Assembly (NCBI RefSeq): GCF_001411555.2
Contig: NC_049916.1
Location: forward strand, 62,001 to 126,000
Direction of reading: 5' to 3'
Source of the DNA: Juglans regia
Lineage: Eukaryota; Streptophyta; Magnoliopsida; Fagales; Juglandaceae
DNA: 64,000 nt
Below the pieces are notes generated by a model that worked only from the letters and a program-made list of their open reading frames with translations, searched no databases and had not been told where the DNA came from. A program made the translations under genes and the position numbers. This document shows positions 11,201 through 23,200 of the stretch, piece by piece. Position 1 is the first letter of the stretch, and each line of letters opens with the position of its first letter.

Positions 11201-14200
11201 ACATTTGCTCATTCCACTTCTTCAAGTCCTCCTCGAGAGCCTTTAACTTACAAGCCAGCACATAACTCAGGTTGCCTTGTATGAGATAGGACGACCACCA
11301 TTGTCTAACTCGCTCAACGAAGCCTTTGGATTTCATCCACATGTTCTCAAACTTGAAATATATTTTACCTCCCTTGTGCCTCTACAATCAATCAGAATGG
11401 GGAAGTGATCCGAACATAATCTTGGAAGCCATTTTTGGATTAAATCCGGAAAATATGCTTCCCAATTAGGCAAAATGAGGAATCTATCAAGTCTTGATCA
11501 AGTTGGGTGTTCTCTATTATTGGACCATGTGAATGTGTCACCCACTAGAGGAATATCCGGAAGATCTTGCTCATAAATAAAGTCTAAAAAATCTGTCATT
11601 GCTAAGCTAGAGCTAGGTTCTGCTATTTGTTCAATTGGGAAGCGAGTGACGTTAAAATCTCCCCAATGCACCGAGGGAGGCTCCATAAGCTACAAAGACC
11701 AACTAATTCATCCCACATGCCTCTTCTCTCAGTATCAGTATTGGGACCATAAACACCGGCAAAGGACCATTGATACCTATCTTCCACATTTGTGAAAGAA
11801 GTAGCCACCGTATAATCCCCCACACACTTATCTGTTTTTTCCACCACCCTTTTATCCCACATTATCAAGATGCCTCCCAAAGCCCCCTTAGACGGCAAAT
11901 GCGACCACCCCACATGACAACAATTCCACAAACTCCGTATGATGTTATGGGAGATGAGTTCCAGTTTTGTCTCTTGTAAACAGACAACATCCACTCTCCA
12001 ACTACGAAGCTGGTTTCATACTTTGGTACGCTTCTCTAATTTGCTCAACCCCCTTACATTCCAAGAGACCATTTTGAGCTTCATAAAACCACCGATTTTG
12101 CCCTACCCTTCATCCCACCATGACTCACACTTCCTTCATAATTTACTGAAGAAGTAAGTCGCTTTAATTCCCTTTCCCTTTTTTGGCTGAATGGCTCTTC
12201 ATGGTTGCATTGGACTGCCCAGCTTCGATGGCAGCAAGTAAGGCCAAGAAGTAATCTTTATAACTGAAACATGCGAGCCTGACACAAAATTGAATCTCCT
12301 TGGCTTTAAGTAAAACCCAATCTGATGCTAGTTGTTCTTTCAGTGGGGACATTAAGGAGAGGTTTGGATTCAGAGATGAGTTGAGATGGTTTGTGAATAG
12401 TAGAATAAAAGTTGAATTATTTATTATATTTGGTGTGGAAATTTGGAAAAGTTGTTTTGGGATTTAAAAAAGTTGAATTGTTTATTATATTTTATGTGAG
12501 AATTTGAGAAAGTTGTAATGATGAGATGAGATGAGTTGAGGTGGGTTTTGAATCCAAATATCTCCTAAATTCAATGGAGTAGGCTCAACCCAATGATCAT
12601 CAGCTCCCATATTTCCACTTGCTTCTTAGGCTTTGTTCTTTTCAAGATTCTATGGGAGTTGAATCCCAATTGCAGCATTATTTGATTTTTTTTTTCTCTG
12701 TTTCTGGGATGACTTGTATCAATTCACTTCATAATATAATGGAAACTCCAGTCACTTGTAGAGGTCACAACTCCAGAAAAACTATGAATAGTGACCACTT
12801 TCTTATAGTGGTAATCCTAAATGTTTTCACAGTTTAGAAACAGGATCGGCACACCCATTGAGAGTTTGATATGCATTTGGTCAGGAGAAATTGTCAAGTA
12901 GTCCTTTTGGCTGAGGATGTTGGGTTTGGAGTTGATGATTTGGTGGGAGTGATTGATAGGAGGGACGGTAAAGCAATTGCTGGAGGTTCTGGAGATCATA
13001 TGGTTTATCTCTGATGTTTCTCCTCAAAGCCCGTTTTATATGGATGTTCATGCGTGTGTTAACTGTGGTCAGGAAGTGTGCATAAACCTTCATAAAGTAG
13101 TGGAAGCAATGGATTACTGGACATGTCAATCTTTTTCATGAATATGAGCGATGTTAGTATTTTTTGGGTGTATCTTTTGCGGGCATCTCAGGGGAAGTAA
13201 TTGCTTGTAGGACCCAAAAGAGCTTGAATTACCCAATGTACACTTGCGTGGAACTCTTTGCCGAGGGCCTGTGCACTCCCGGGATTAGTCAGGATGCTAT
13301 TTCCGGACACCCGGTGCCAATAAAAAAAAAAAGGTTTTTTTTTTAGGGTGGCATGTGTGAAGAGTTTGTCTTCCCTTGGAAGAGTATTTGGAAGGTTAAG
13401 GTGCCAAATAAGGTGGAGGTTGTTTCCTTCTATAGCATCCCTTGTGTTGATTCATTTGTTACTCCAATGTCCTATTGCTTATTAAATGTGATCTCTTGTT
13501 CTCAATGTTGAGAATCACATGGGTCATACCCAAGACACTGGTAGATTTGCTAGCTTGTTGGAATGGAATGTCGTGCCATTATGTCCTTTGTCTTGGAGAG
13601 AGAAATTCATCAACAATTGACTAATTGAGTTTATTTTGGCTCTCTCTATTCTTTTCTTTTTTTTTTCTTTTTTTCTTTTGCAAATCCTTTTTTTAAATGG
13701 ATAGGGAATTCTAACAGTTCTTTTGTTTTGTTGAAATAATTTTTTGTAATCTATGATGTTATGTTTAGGCTTTTCTCTTGTATTATTGTACACTCCATGT
13801 GCACTTGGTAAATACCCGTCTTTTTCAATGAGTTTTGGGTGTGATGCTTGGGACCATGACAATTTCAATATATTAGGTGGGAAATATACCTTAATAATTT
13901 TGTTTCTCTTGTATAATTACTTTGTGGCAGGTGTGGCCTACCTATTCGATAATTTACCTATTTTTAATAGGAAATATAATTGTTTGAACATTTTAGTCTT
14001 GTAAATTTAGGTTTTCCAGTAAAAATTCTGAGTGTGTATATGTATATATATATTTCCCTTTTTTTGTCTGAATACAGAAGTTATCGCCGGAAATATGTAA
14101 ATCTGTACAGAACTAAATTGGAGTTTCTTCGACAAGAACAGGTGATGTTACTTTCCTCGATGAAACATGTGTGTGGTCTTACTTTCTGGCCAAACGAATA

Positions 14201-17200
14201 TTTTGACTTTTGTTAATATTTGTTTATCTGATCTGTTTCCCATCCTCTGTCAATGCTAAGGGGCTCTCACATTTGCCAAAAGTGTTTTTTTTAGATGTTG
14301 GTGACGATGCCTCTTGTGTGTGGTACAACTAGATTCTGTATTGCACAGTGTTGGATACTTATTATAGCTTGAGGAAACGAGTTGACTCAGTTGTTGAAAT
14401 TCTGGCTGAATTGGCTACACTATTTGTCATGTTGTAAAAAAAAAATAGAAGCTTTTGCAAATGCCATTTACGTTCCTTTTTTTTATCAATTGCTGATCCT
14501 TTTTTTAGTATGGTAGAAGGTTCTCACTGTGGATGCCTTAAATTTTATGGTTTTGATATGTGGATTTTAATGTCATATTGATATGGCATTAGTGTGTCGT
14601 CCATACTTTCTCACCTGCTAGCGAGTTAATGCTTTTCAATTTGTATTATTAGTCAATTGATGTAGATATAATTCGGGAATTGGAGCAAATGGAGAAAGAA
14701 TCAGATATTGATGATATTTTAACTTATAGAACTGCTGCCGAACGTGAACTGGAGGTATGAGTTCTGCCGATATGTTGAGTTTGAAATTAAATGCATATAC
14801 TGTTCAGTGAATTTTTGAAATAATTTTTGGAAAAGCAGCATCCGTCTGAAAAAATTTGATCTCCCTGGCTTCATTTTATGTTTTCAGACAGTAGGACCAT
14901 TGTCTTAATTTTTCATGTTTAATGTGCTACAGGAATTTTCCTCGAAGTCTTGCACATCCAGCATGGGAATGAATGATTCTGGTATTAGTGTGGAGAAGTC
15001 ACGAAATGATGACTATTCAATAGGCAAATCCCAAGGATGGTTAAATTGGCTCTCTCGTGGTATGCTTGGTGCTGGAGGAACAGATGATTCTAGTCAATTC
15101 TCTGGTGTTGTTTCTGAAGAACTTATAAAGGTACCCATTCTCATTGTCTCCTGCTTAAAAAAAAGAAATTGTTGTGAAAAGCTAACATCAACCTCTGGCT
15201 TTGAGCTATGTTATGGGAAGTCACCGCTGCCACCCTTATCCAGTGACCATTCTGAGTTTTTGTACAGGATATTTATGAAGCAACCGAATTCCGTCCTAGT
15301 CTTTTATCCAACGGTGATGATGTTGCGAATGATAAAACCTATCTGTTTGCAATCAAGTTCAGCATTTGTCAGATTTCTGCAACACTGAAAAGCATGTATG
15401 GATGCCCCTCTTCCGTACTCTCTGGACAAACATTTATGTTGTGATTTCTTGCACATAATAGTGAAATCAACAGCCTCCATTACCAGTTTCTTATGCCTCT
15501 GCTCTTGGCATGACTCAAGCGCAAGCAACCTGACTAAAAAAGTTACTTTGGAAAGCACTAGCATTCTTACAATGGAGTTTAAGATAATCGATGGATTCAC
15601 CACTCTTACATGTGCAGCACCAATCAATAACAAAAATAGGCATTTTCCTTAGCTTATCAATGGCGAGAATATTTCCTTGGCATTCTTGAAATTAATATTT
15701 TCTGACACTCATCTGGGCTCAAACCTCCAGAGTAACAAATGGGTTGGGCAATGTCATACTTTTGGTTCAGGCTTGTTTAACAGACATGCCTGAACTTGCA
15801 GCCACCATGGATCTGTTGTATGTGCCTGAATTTTTTGAGTAGTCTTGTTAATTTACAGCCCTAATTGCATCTGTGGTTTGTGACACACTCTCTCTCAGTC
15901 CATCTAATTTCCAAAACCACTGCTATGGGTTTTTAATATTAATTAGGTACACAATTGAGAATCATGGTGTCCATGAAAATTATAATTTTCTATAAATTAT
16001 ATTGTTTGATAGCTCCTTCATATATAATTTCTAGCTGTTTAAAAATATCAGCTCCTTAATCTGCAAGTTGAACTTGTAACTGCTTGGGTCCCAGCTGATT
16101 TATAAATGTGCCTGACCATAAGATTTGCTCATAACCTATTTATCATCGGTACTTCTCAAAAGAAAAAGAAAAGACAAAGAAATAACCTCTTTGTTGCTGG
16201 CTTGTACACTTTCATCACATTGGTCTAATCAATTAAACAAATGGGCTGAGCAATCTCGTACTTTTGGTTTGGGCTTGTTTAACAGACATGCCTGAACGTG
16301 CAGCCTCCATGGATCTGGTATGTGGGCTCTAGCTTTCAATGTTAATATAATTATTGGGGTTGGTCATGTGTGGTTGTTTATTTTCTTTTTCATTAGTTTC
16401 TCTGATTCAATTACCATGTACTTCAATTTTTCAGGAAGTGCAGGCAAGGAGTTGCTGATTTATTTCTTCATGGAGTAACTATTGAGTGTAAACTTTGCAA
16501 TGAATGTGCAACCATCACTGCCGTGGTTGAGTCGGGGGAGATGGTTTATCCATGTAGCAAGAAAGTCATTCTACTTATGAAAATGGTTTGTAGCTCTGCA
16601 TGTCTTCTGTACATCTGGCCTTTATTTAAAATTTTGTGGAAAATAATGTGCACTTTTTGGCAAGAAAGTGCACATTATGCTTAAACCAGTTGCCTCGTGG
16701 ATGCTATGCACAATGATAACACTTATGAAACTTCTGTGATTGACTTTATTTATTTGTAGCCCATTTTTGAGGAAGTAGTACTGGATAGTAAGCATCCCTC
16801 CTGTACCATCCAGGTGGATGTGACACCCGACCGTGACGTTGAATTGTCGGTAAAGGTATTTCTCCATTTGTTACTCTTAATCCAATGGTCTAAGCGAATG
16901 AGTCTTCACTCTTTGTTTCTTGCCTTGTTTTGGTTCATATTTCTTTTGATTCAACTTCTTACTAACAGACTCACATTATTCTGCCTGGGTGGTGTTTAAA
17001 GCCTGACTTCACTTAATAATTTTTTGAGATTGGGTTACACACACCACCATATTACTTAGATTTCTCTACCTTGTTGCTCATAAAAAAAACTTCTAACAGT
17101 TTCTGTATAATGAACTTTGTCTTCAGGGCATGTTTCAGCCACTTGAAGTTACTTTTGATGCAGAATGCCTTGCGAGTTTCATGAATTTCTTTGATGTGTT

Positions 17201-20200
17201 AAAATCCATAAGTTTTCAGCATGAAAGGGTAAGCATTACTTTTTCTTATAAGTAGCCCCATTCTGTTACTTTCGATTCCTAGTTGGCTTTCTTGCTTCTT
17301 CTATCCTTCCAGTAGTGAGCTTATTTGTTTAGGGCTTTAAAATGCTATTGTTGCATATTTTAGTGGTCAAAATATCACGAATGGCCTTGTTTTTGTATCT
17401 ATCATTCTCAAATCCAAATTTATATCTTTAAAGGATTATTGAGCACATCATGCTTAATGTTTGGGGAAGAAAAATTTAATGGTAGAAAATTATGAAGATT
17501 ATGCTGGAAGAATTAGAATGAATTTTCATTTCTTATATTATTAGCTCACCATTTCCTGTGTTGATCTGTTATGATTTTTTTGTTATTGTGTCCATATTTT
17601 GATGGGAAAATAAAGCACCCCCATTGTTTCTCTCTCTTGTTCTCATTGATTTGTTTGAGTCTTAGGATAATGATTTGGTTTAGCACTGCACTCTTGATTT
17701 AATTGTTTTGTTTCCAGTTTCTTTAGCTTGTTTAGGTCTAATGTGTTGAGGAAAAAGTCACTTTTATTCTTGATGTAGAATCCCAAGAAGAAAAAGTTGG
17801 TTATGGAACAAAAGCACGAATTAATATTTGTTTTGTCATAATAGTTAATGATGACCAGCCTTAACAGGTGCTAGCGAGTCCCAAGGTTCATTCACTTGCA
17901 GTTTCCAAACTTTATTTGTTTTTCAACAGTAATGGTCTCAAAATAAACCCTTTCACATTTTGTGTGGAAATGTACTGTGTATATGACAACATAACATGCC
18001 GAAATCGAGAAGAGTTTCTGAATAATTATTCTGTGGAATTACTTTCCTTCCTCTTTGATCTTATTTTGGAAGGCACATGGCACATGCCAATGTGAGGCAG
18101 CCCTTTGATTTCTTGGTTAGGGTTCTAACCATCACTGCAGGTAGGGTAAAATGTAATTCCCCAGTTTTACTCTAAGATGGTAGTGAATGGGGATCCCACA
18201 TTGCATTGGCTGTGTTTGTTTTGGGGTTTAGAAATCATTGCCTGAAGCAAAGGATGTTACTGTCAAAGACTATGAAGCTGTTTCATGAGTTTTTAGTCAT
18301 CTTATTGTCATCCTATGTGCACTTTTGAGGGTTTTGACAAATGTGGCGAAATCAACTACGAATGTGGTGAGGTGACATTATATGTTTACAAGAAACGAAA
18401 TTGGAGTTTATCTCTTTAAGCATCATTAGGAGTTTATGGGCATGTAATTAGGTGGGTTGGCACTATCTAACAGATTTCTTTCTTTGACGGAATAATTCCT
18501 CCTATCCTTTCTCATTCATTAAGTAGTCAAAATATATTACACCCAATTAGCCATTCGAAATCTGACTTCCTATCCTGTAGGGATTCAAATCTTGGATAAG
18601 ATATGTTTCCCATACTTATCTACTTAATCTAAATATTCAACTTACAAATCATATAAATCCTATACACCTGTGCAAATATATCTATACCCGAAATACATAG
18701 ATAACATAGGAATTAATTCAAATAAATATAATCCACTAATACTATCTACCCTTGAAGGGATCATCGGGGGGGCATTCTAGTGATGTGGGATAAACGGGTG
18801 GTGGAAAAGGTGGAAGATCACATGGGAGATTTCACGGTGGCTTGCTTGTTTAAGAATGTTGGGGATGGCTTCTAGTGGGAGGTATCTACGGTCCTAATAT
18901 AGATCAAGCAAGACGGCTTTTATGGGACAAGTTGGCCAGTCCATGTAGCATCTGAGATATGCCTTGGTGTATGGGGTTTATTTTAATGTCACTCAATTCC
19001 CGAGTGAAAGATTGGGTGGTTCCAACTACAATTCAGCAATGGTAGACTTTTCTAAGTTCATATCTGACCAATATCTTAAACCCATTCCAAACCTCATTTA
19101 AAAGCATCTTCCCTGATTATGCTCAGACCACTTGCCCATCCTTATTGACTGTGGAGGAATATATGGAGGTCCAAGGTACTTCAAATTCGAGAACATGTGG
19201 TTGAAATCTGAGAGCTTTATTGACCGAGTTAAACAATGGTGGACTTTTTTTTTAATAAGTAAGAAGTTTTATTAGAAATGAATGTATAGGCGAGGCCCAT
19301 GTACACAGGAAGTATACAAAAGAAAACACCTAAGTACGTTCTAGGAAATGGAAAATAATGGTGGACTTCTTATAAATTCCAAGGAACTCCAAACTATATT
19401 CTGGCATGTAAATTGAAGGCATTGACAAAATATTTGAAGAGCTGGGATGAACTGCCGTTTGGTAATGTGGAAGGCCAAAAGAAAATAATGGAGGAACTTA
19501 AGGTTCTAGAGAACATATTGGAGGTAAGGGAAATGTCAAAAGTGGATAGGGCTCGCAAAACTCAAATGTCTGTAGAACTTGTACAGTTAACATGGCGGTG
19601 TCCTTAGTTTCGACTAGATTTCTCTCTGCTTTTACTCTTTTATTCTTTTGTTCATGTTTCCTAAAATTCCTGTTTTAAAAATAATAATTGCTCAATCTAT
19701 GTTTCTTAAAATTCTTGATGTTTCAATAAGATGCAAAATCGAATACTGACTGCTGTACAAGATATAATATAAAGGAAGTCTTAGTATTATTATTTGACTG
19801 TCCTTCATTATTCAGGCTGTTTTGTTTCAAAAGTTAGTATGATGATTTTAACAGTAACCACTGCTCTACTTATCAAAAAAAAAAAAAAAAAAACAGTAAC
19901 CCCTGCTCTACTGCAGGTCCTCTCTTCACTCAATGGTTTTGAAAATGTCAGTGCTAGACTCTTATCGAAAGCTGAGTAAGTTTTATTGTTTACAGTTGAT
20001 ATCCACTTTTATGCTATGAGAACCATTTATATTATTTGTTGGGGGGGGGGGGGGGGGTTTGTATTCATTTTTTAGGACTGCTGTTCATAGCTTTCCATTC
20101 TAATTTCTAGGTGATATTGTTGTGATCTGTATAAAATCTATACGGCGAACATGTAGGCTGTAATATCAATGTCAATATTTTTGCAGATATGTTTTATCAA

Positions 20201-23200
20201 GTCGTAAGAAAGTGAAGTGGGATATCAGTATCGTCAATATCATCCTAAATGTTCCTTGGAGAATTTCTGAGGAATTTAACTTGGTACTTTCTTCTTTTAC
20301 CATGTCTCCACTGCAGTGTCTTAACATTGACAGAGTTTATATCTTGGCGAGTGTATGTGGTTCTTTGTGTTTAGTTCAAATGCACTTATCCCTCCCAGTA
20401 ACCTAGAAATCAGAAAATGTGAAACATATTCTTTTTTTATTTTTCTTTGAAAGTGATGCCTGCCCATGTTAAAAGGCGCTATGGATGCTGAAAAATTGAG
20501 TTGTTCCACTTCCTTTCTAATACAAGCAGTTGTAGTGTAATGCCCTAACGGAAGCCTAAGCCACATTTGGGCTATACTCCAAAAGGAGTAGTCAATGGTA
20601 CAGTTGGAGCCCCATTGGAATCATATTAAAGAGCAAGAACTTCTCCCCCCAAGCAATGCGGGATACCATGTACCCCCTACACAAACTACTCACATTTAAA
20701 AAAAAAAAAATCTATACTTGGTGGGTGGTCATAGTCCAGTCTGCGAATAGGTTTATGATCTTTAATTTATATGTTTTTTCTTATATATCTTATTTTTACT
20801 TTGATTTTCTGACAGGTACTTGCAGTTGGGGCTCTTCTTTTCATATCCAAACCTGTGGAACAACCTAGTAACCTGAAAAATTTCTTGAATTCAACTCCCA
20901 CCTCTAACTTATCTTTGAGCATCAATCTTCCAGATCTTTACGATCACTTTGAAGTCAAACTAAATGATTTCGAGGTCAGTTTTTTCCTTATTCTGTCAGA
21001 TATTCTGAAAATGAAAGATTTCTTAGCAGGAAAGTAAGACCAAGATTTATGTTATGCAGATGAAGATAAGTACGCCTAGTCATACTCAAACAATCCTTGA
21101 GAAATGTTGTCCTTCTATTACTGTCATATCTTGCGCTATCCTAGATGAATCTATATTCAAACAGTTGGAGGTAAGTTTTAATTTTGATCATATTAAAAGC
21201 CGGCATGTATTTATTGTAGTACTTCATTGATGTTATGCATTTTTGTGCTTGATAGACATTGTTGGCCAAGAAATTGATTGCTTAAGCTTTTTGAATTTAC
21301 AGCCTTCAAGGTGTCCTTGTTTCAAGTGTATGTAAACCCTTTTACCCGGTGCCAATAAAAAAAAAAAAAAAAAGTGTTTCTAACCCCCTTTCTCTTACTC
21401 GGACTGAATTGAGATCAATTTAATTCAGTTTAATTTTAAGCTGAGTCTAACATCCAGACACTTAACTCTCAAATCACTAAACTCATCTTAACTCAAAACC
21501 TCTTTACATGTGGGATCCACAACCTTTTTCAACTCAACACCTATTTACACTCAGGACCTACAATCTTTTTCAATTTTCCATAAATACATCTAAACTCATC
21601 TTAGGTGGGCCCCACAAAACTCACTCTACCATCTCAACTCACTACTATTCATAAAGAACTTAACTCATCTCAATTCAACTCAACATCCAAATGGAGCCTT
21701 AAGCTTCTGGGTTTGATTGCATCTAATTGTTGTGAACTAAAGAAAGCTATCATTCTTGTTTTGGATTTTGGATTTGTAGCAATTGTATGAGATGTTTGGA
21801 AGCTAGTAATATATAGCCTCCCTTATGCTTATTATTCGTTACTTCTCCTAATAGTTCTTCAATCCTTGAGAATCTCACATATTTTTTATAAGTAAAACAA
21901 ATGTGAGTTTCTTGTTTGATGCCTATTAAAGGAATTTTGCATCACTCTACCCTTGAACAAGACTTGAAAATTGCAATCTATATTTCCAAGTTTGAGCTAC
22001 TTGACTGATTGGCATTGGATTATTTATGTCGCATTCTTAGAAGTTCAGCAAGTAGTAAAAGTGGTTTGAAAAGGAGTTTAGGTTGTTGAAGTTTGGGGGT
22101 GCTACCTGCCCCTAGCAGGAACCCAGCATGGGCGCCCCCCTTGGGGGGGGCGAGTTGGGCCCCGGCCCCATCACTCTTGGCTGGGTGCCCCGAGCAGATT
22201 GGCCCCTGGGGCCATCCGCCCACCCATGGGCCTCAAACAACACAACATCCAAAAATCAAACCCCAAAACACCGAAACTCAAACCCCCAAAAATCAAACTC
22301 TACAACATCCAAAACGCAACCACATCCGCAATTGAAACAATCCCATCCTCCCCATCCTCCATTGCAAAAAATAAAACAGACATATTTCGGAATTTCAAAG
22401 AAATTAGGGTTTCGAGTTCGAGATACTTACAACTGCAAGGTGAGATAGAGTGACGACTGGTTTAGGCAATGGTGTGAGCTGTGGTGACCGCTAGTTGCAG
22501 CGACTGTGAGTGATAGAGTTGTGAGAGAGGGTCTGAGAGAGAGAATCGAGACACTGGGGGGGGGGGGAGTGGGAAATTGAGTTTTATTAACCCATGTAAT
22601 AATATATGATACCTAAAACAACGTTTTTTTATAACAAATTTTATTTTTTAATATATATATTTGTAAGTAAATTTTTTAAGATATATATATATTTATTTGT
22701 ATATATATTGGGCTGGATGCGGGGGCCCCCCTACAAGCCTAGTTGATGTAGGTAATCTCGCACGTTTGCCATTAGCCATATTTGTTGTCTCTAAGAGCAC
22801 TCTCATTGGAATAGCTAAATTAAAGTACATTTTTTATGAATGTAAGATGAATTTAACTTTTAGCTATTCCATTTATATAAATCTCCACATTGGAATAGCT
22901 ATTTTTTCATTATATGACAATAAAATAATATAAGATGAATTTAATTTTGACAATTCACATCAAATTTTCAAATTGAATTATACATTTATTCATTATATAG
23001 TAATGAGTAATTAATAATTTTGAAATTTTTTTAATTATGAATTTATTTTATTTTATCATATTTTACTATTTATAATATTATATATTAATTTGTAATTGTA
23101 TTCTAATTATATTTTTTCAATTGTCATTTAAAATGGAGAGAGAAATAATTAATATTAAAAGGAGAGAGAAAGAAATAATATAAAAAGGATTTGATGAATG

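Larger units (their letters stand above)
3614..12621 (-). mobile_element. Outer antisense LINE (L1-type), 5'-truncated, interrupted twice
   Basis: The element occupies 3624-12611 on the minus strand. TTTCCACTTG is duplicated at 3614-3623 and 12612-12621, and a T-rich tail lies at 3624-3647. Read from 12611 downwards it has the ORF1 C-terminus ([16 protein letters not shown]), the endonuclease ([15 protein letters not shown]), reverse transcriptase ([10 protein letters not shown] near 10080) and a C-terminal zinc region ending at 3715. The sense LINE 4165-9046 and the MITE 12356-12565 are inserted in it. Without them it is about 3.9 kb. Many stops and frameshifts make it inactive. Confidence 0.8.
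2219..14077. other. Intron 3 (11.9 kb), filled by nested transposons
   Basis: This intron lies between exons 3 and 4. It contains a PIF/Harbinger-type MITE, a LINE tail micro-insertion, two nested LINEs of opposite orientation, a GAGATG-type MITE, a SINE-like unit and a decayed sense LINE end. Stretches 2219-2705 and 3428-3613 are plain AT-rich intron with nothing recognised. Confidence 0.85.
18330..19605 (+). mobile_element. Sense LINE fragment (endonuclease to linker) with two insertions
   Basis: [19 protein letters not shown] (about 18395-18450) continues, after an insertion at 18470-18741, into [20 protein letters not shown]. After another insertion (19247-19356) it continues into [20 protein letters not shown] and on to about 19600. 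This covers ORF2 endonuclease and linker only, so it lacks RT and tail. Several stops are present. Confidence 0.75.

Noticed and set aside
15396..15652. Continuation of VPS13 exon 7 in an open frame
   Set aside because: The text loses VPS13 character, while joining 15395 to 16435 restores a Met codon and the conserved reading.
17868..18095. Possible extra VPS13 exon or small gene
   Set aside because: No family similarity; exons 10 and 11 already join in phase.
22093..22453. Three overlapping Pro-rich open frames
   Set aside because: They arise from GC-rich and CCAAA-rich composition; no domain or splice context.
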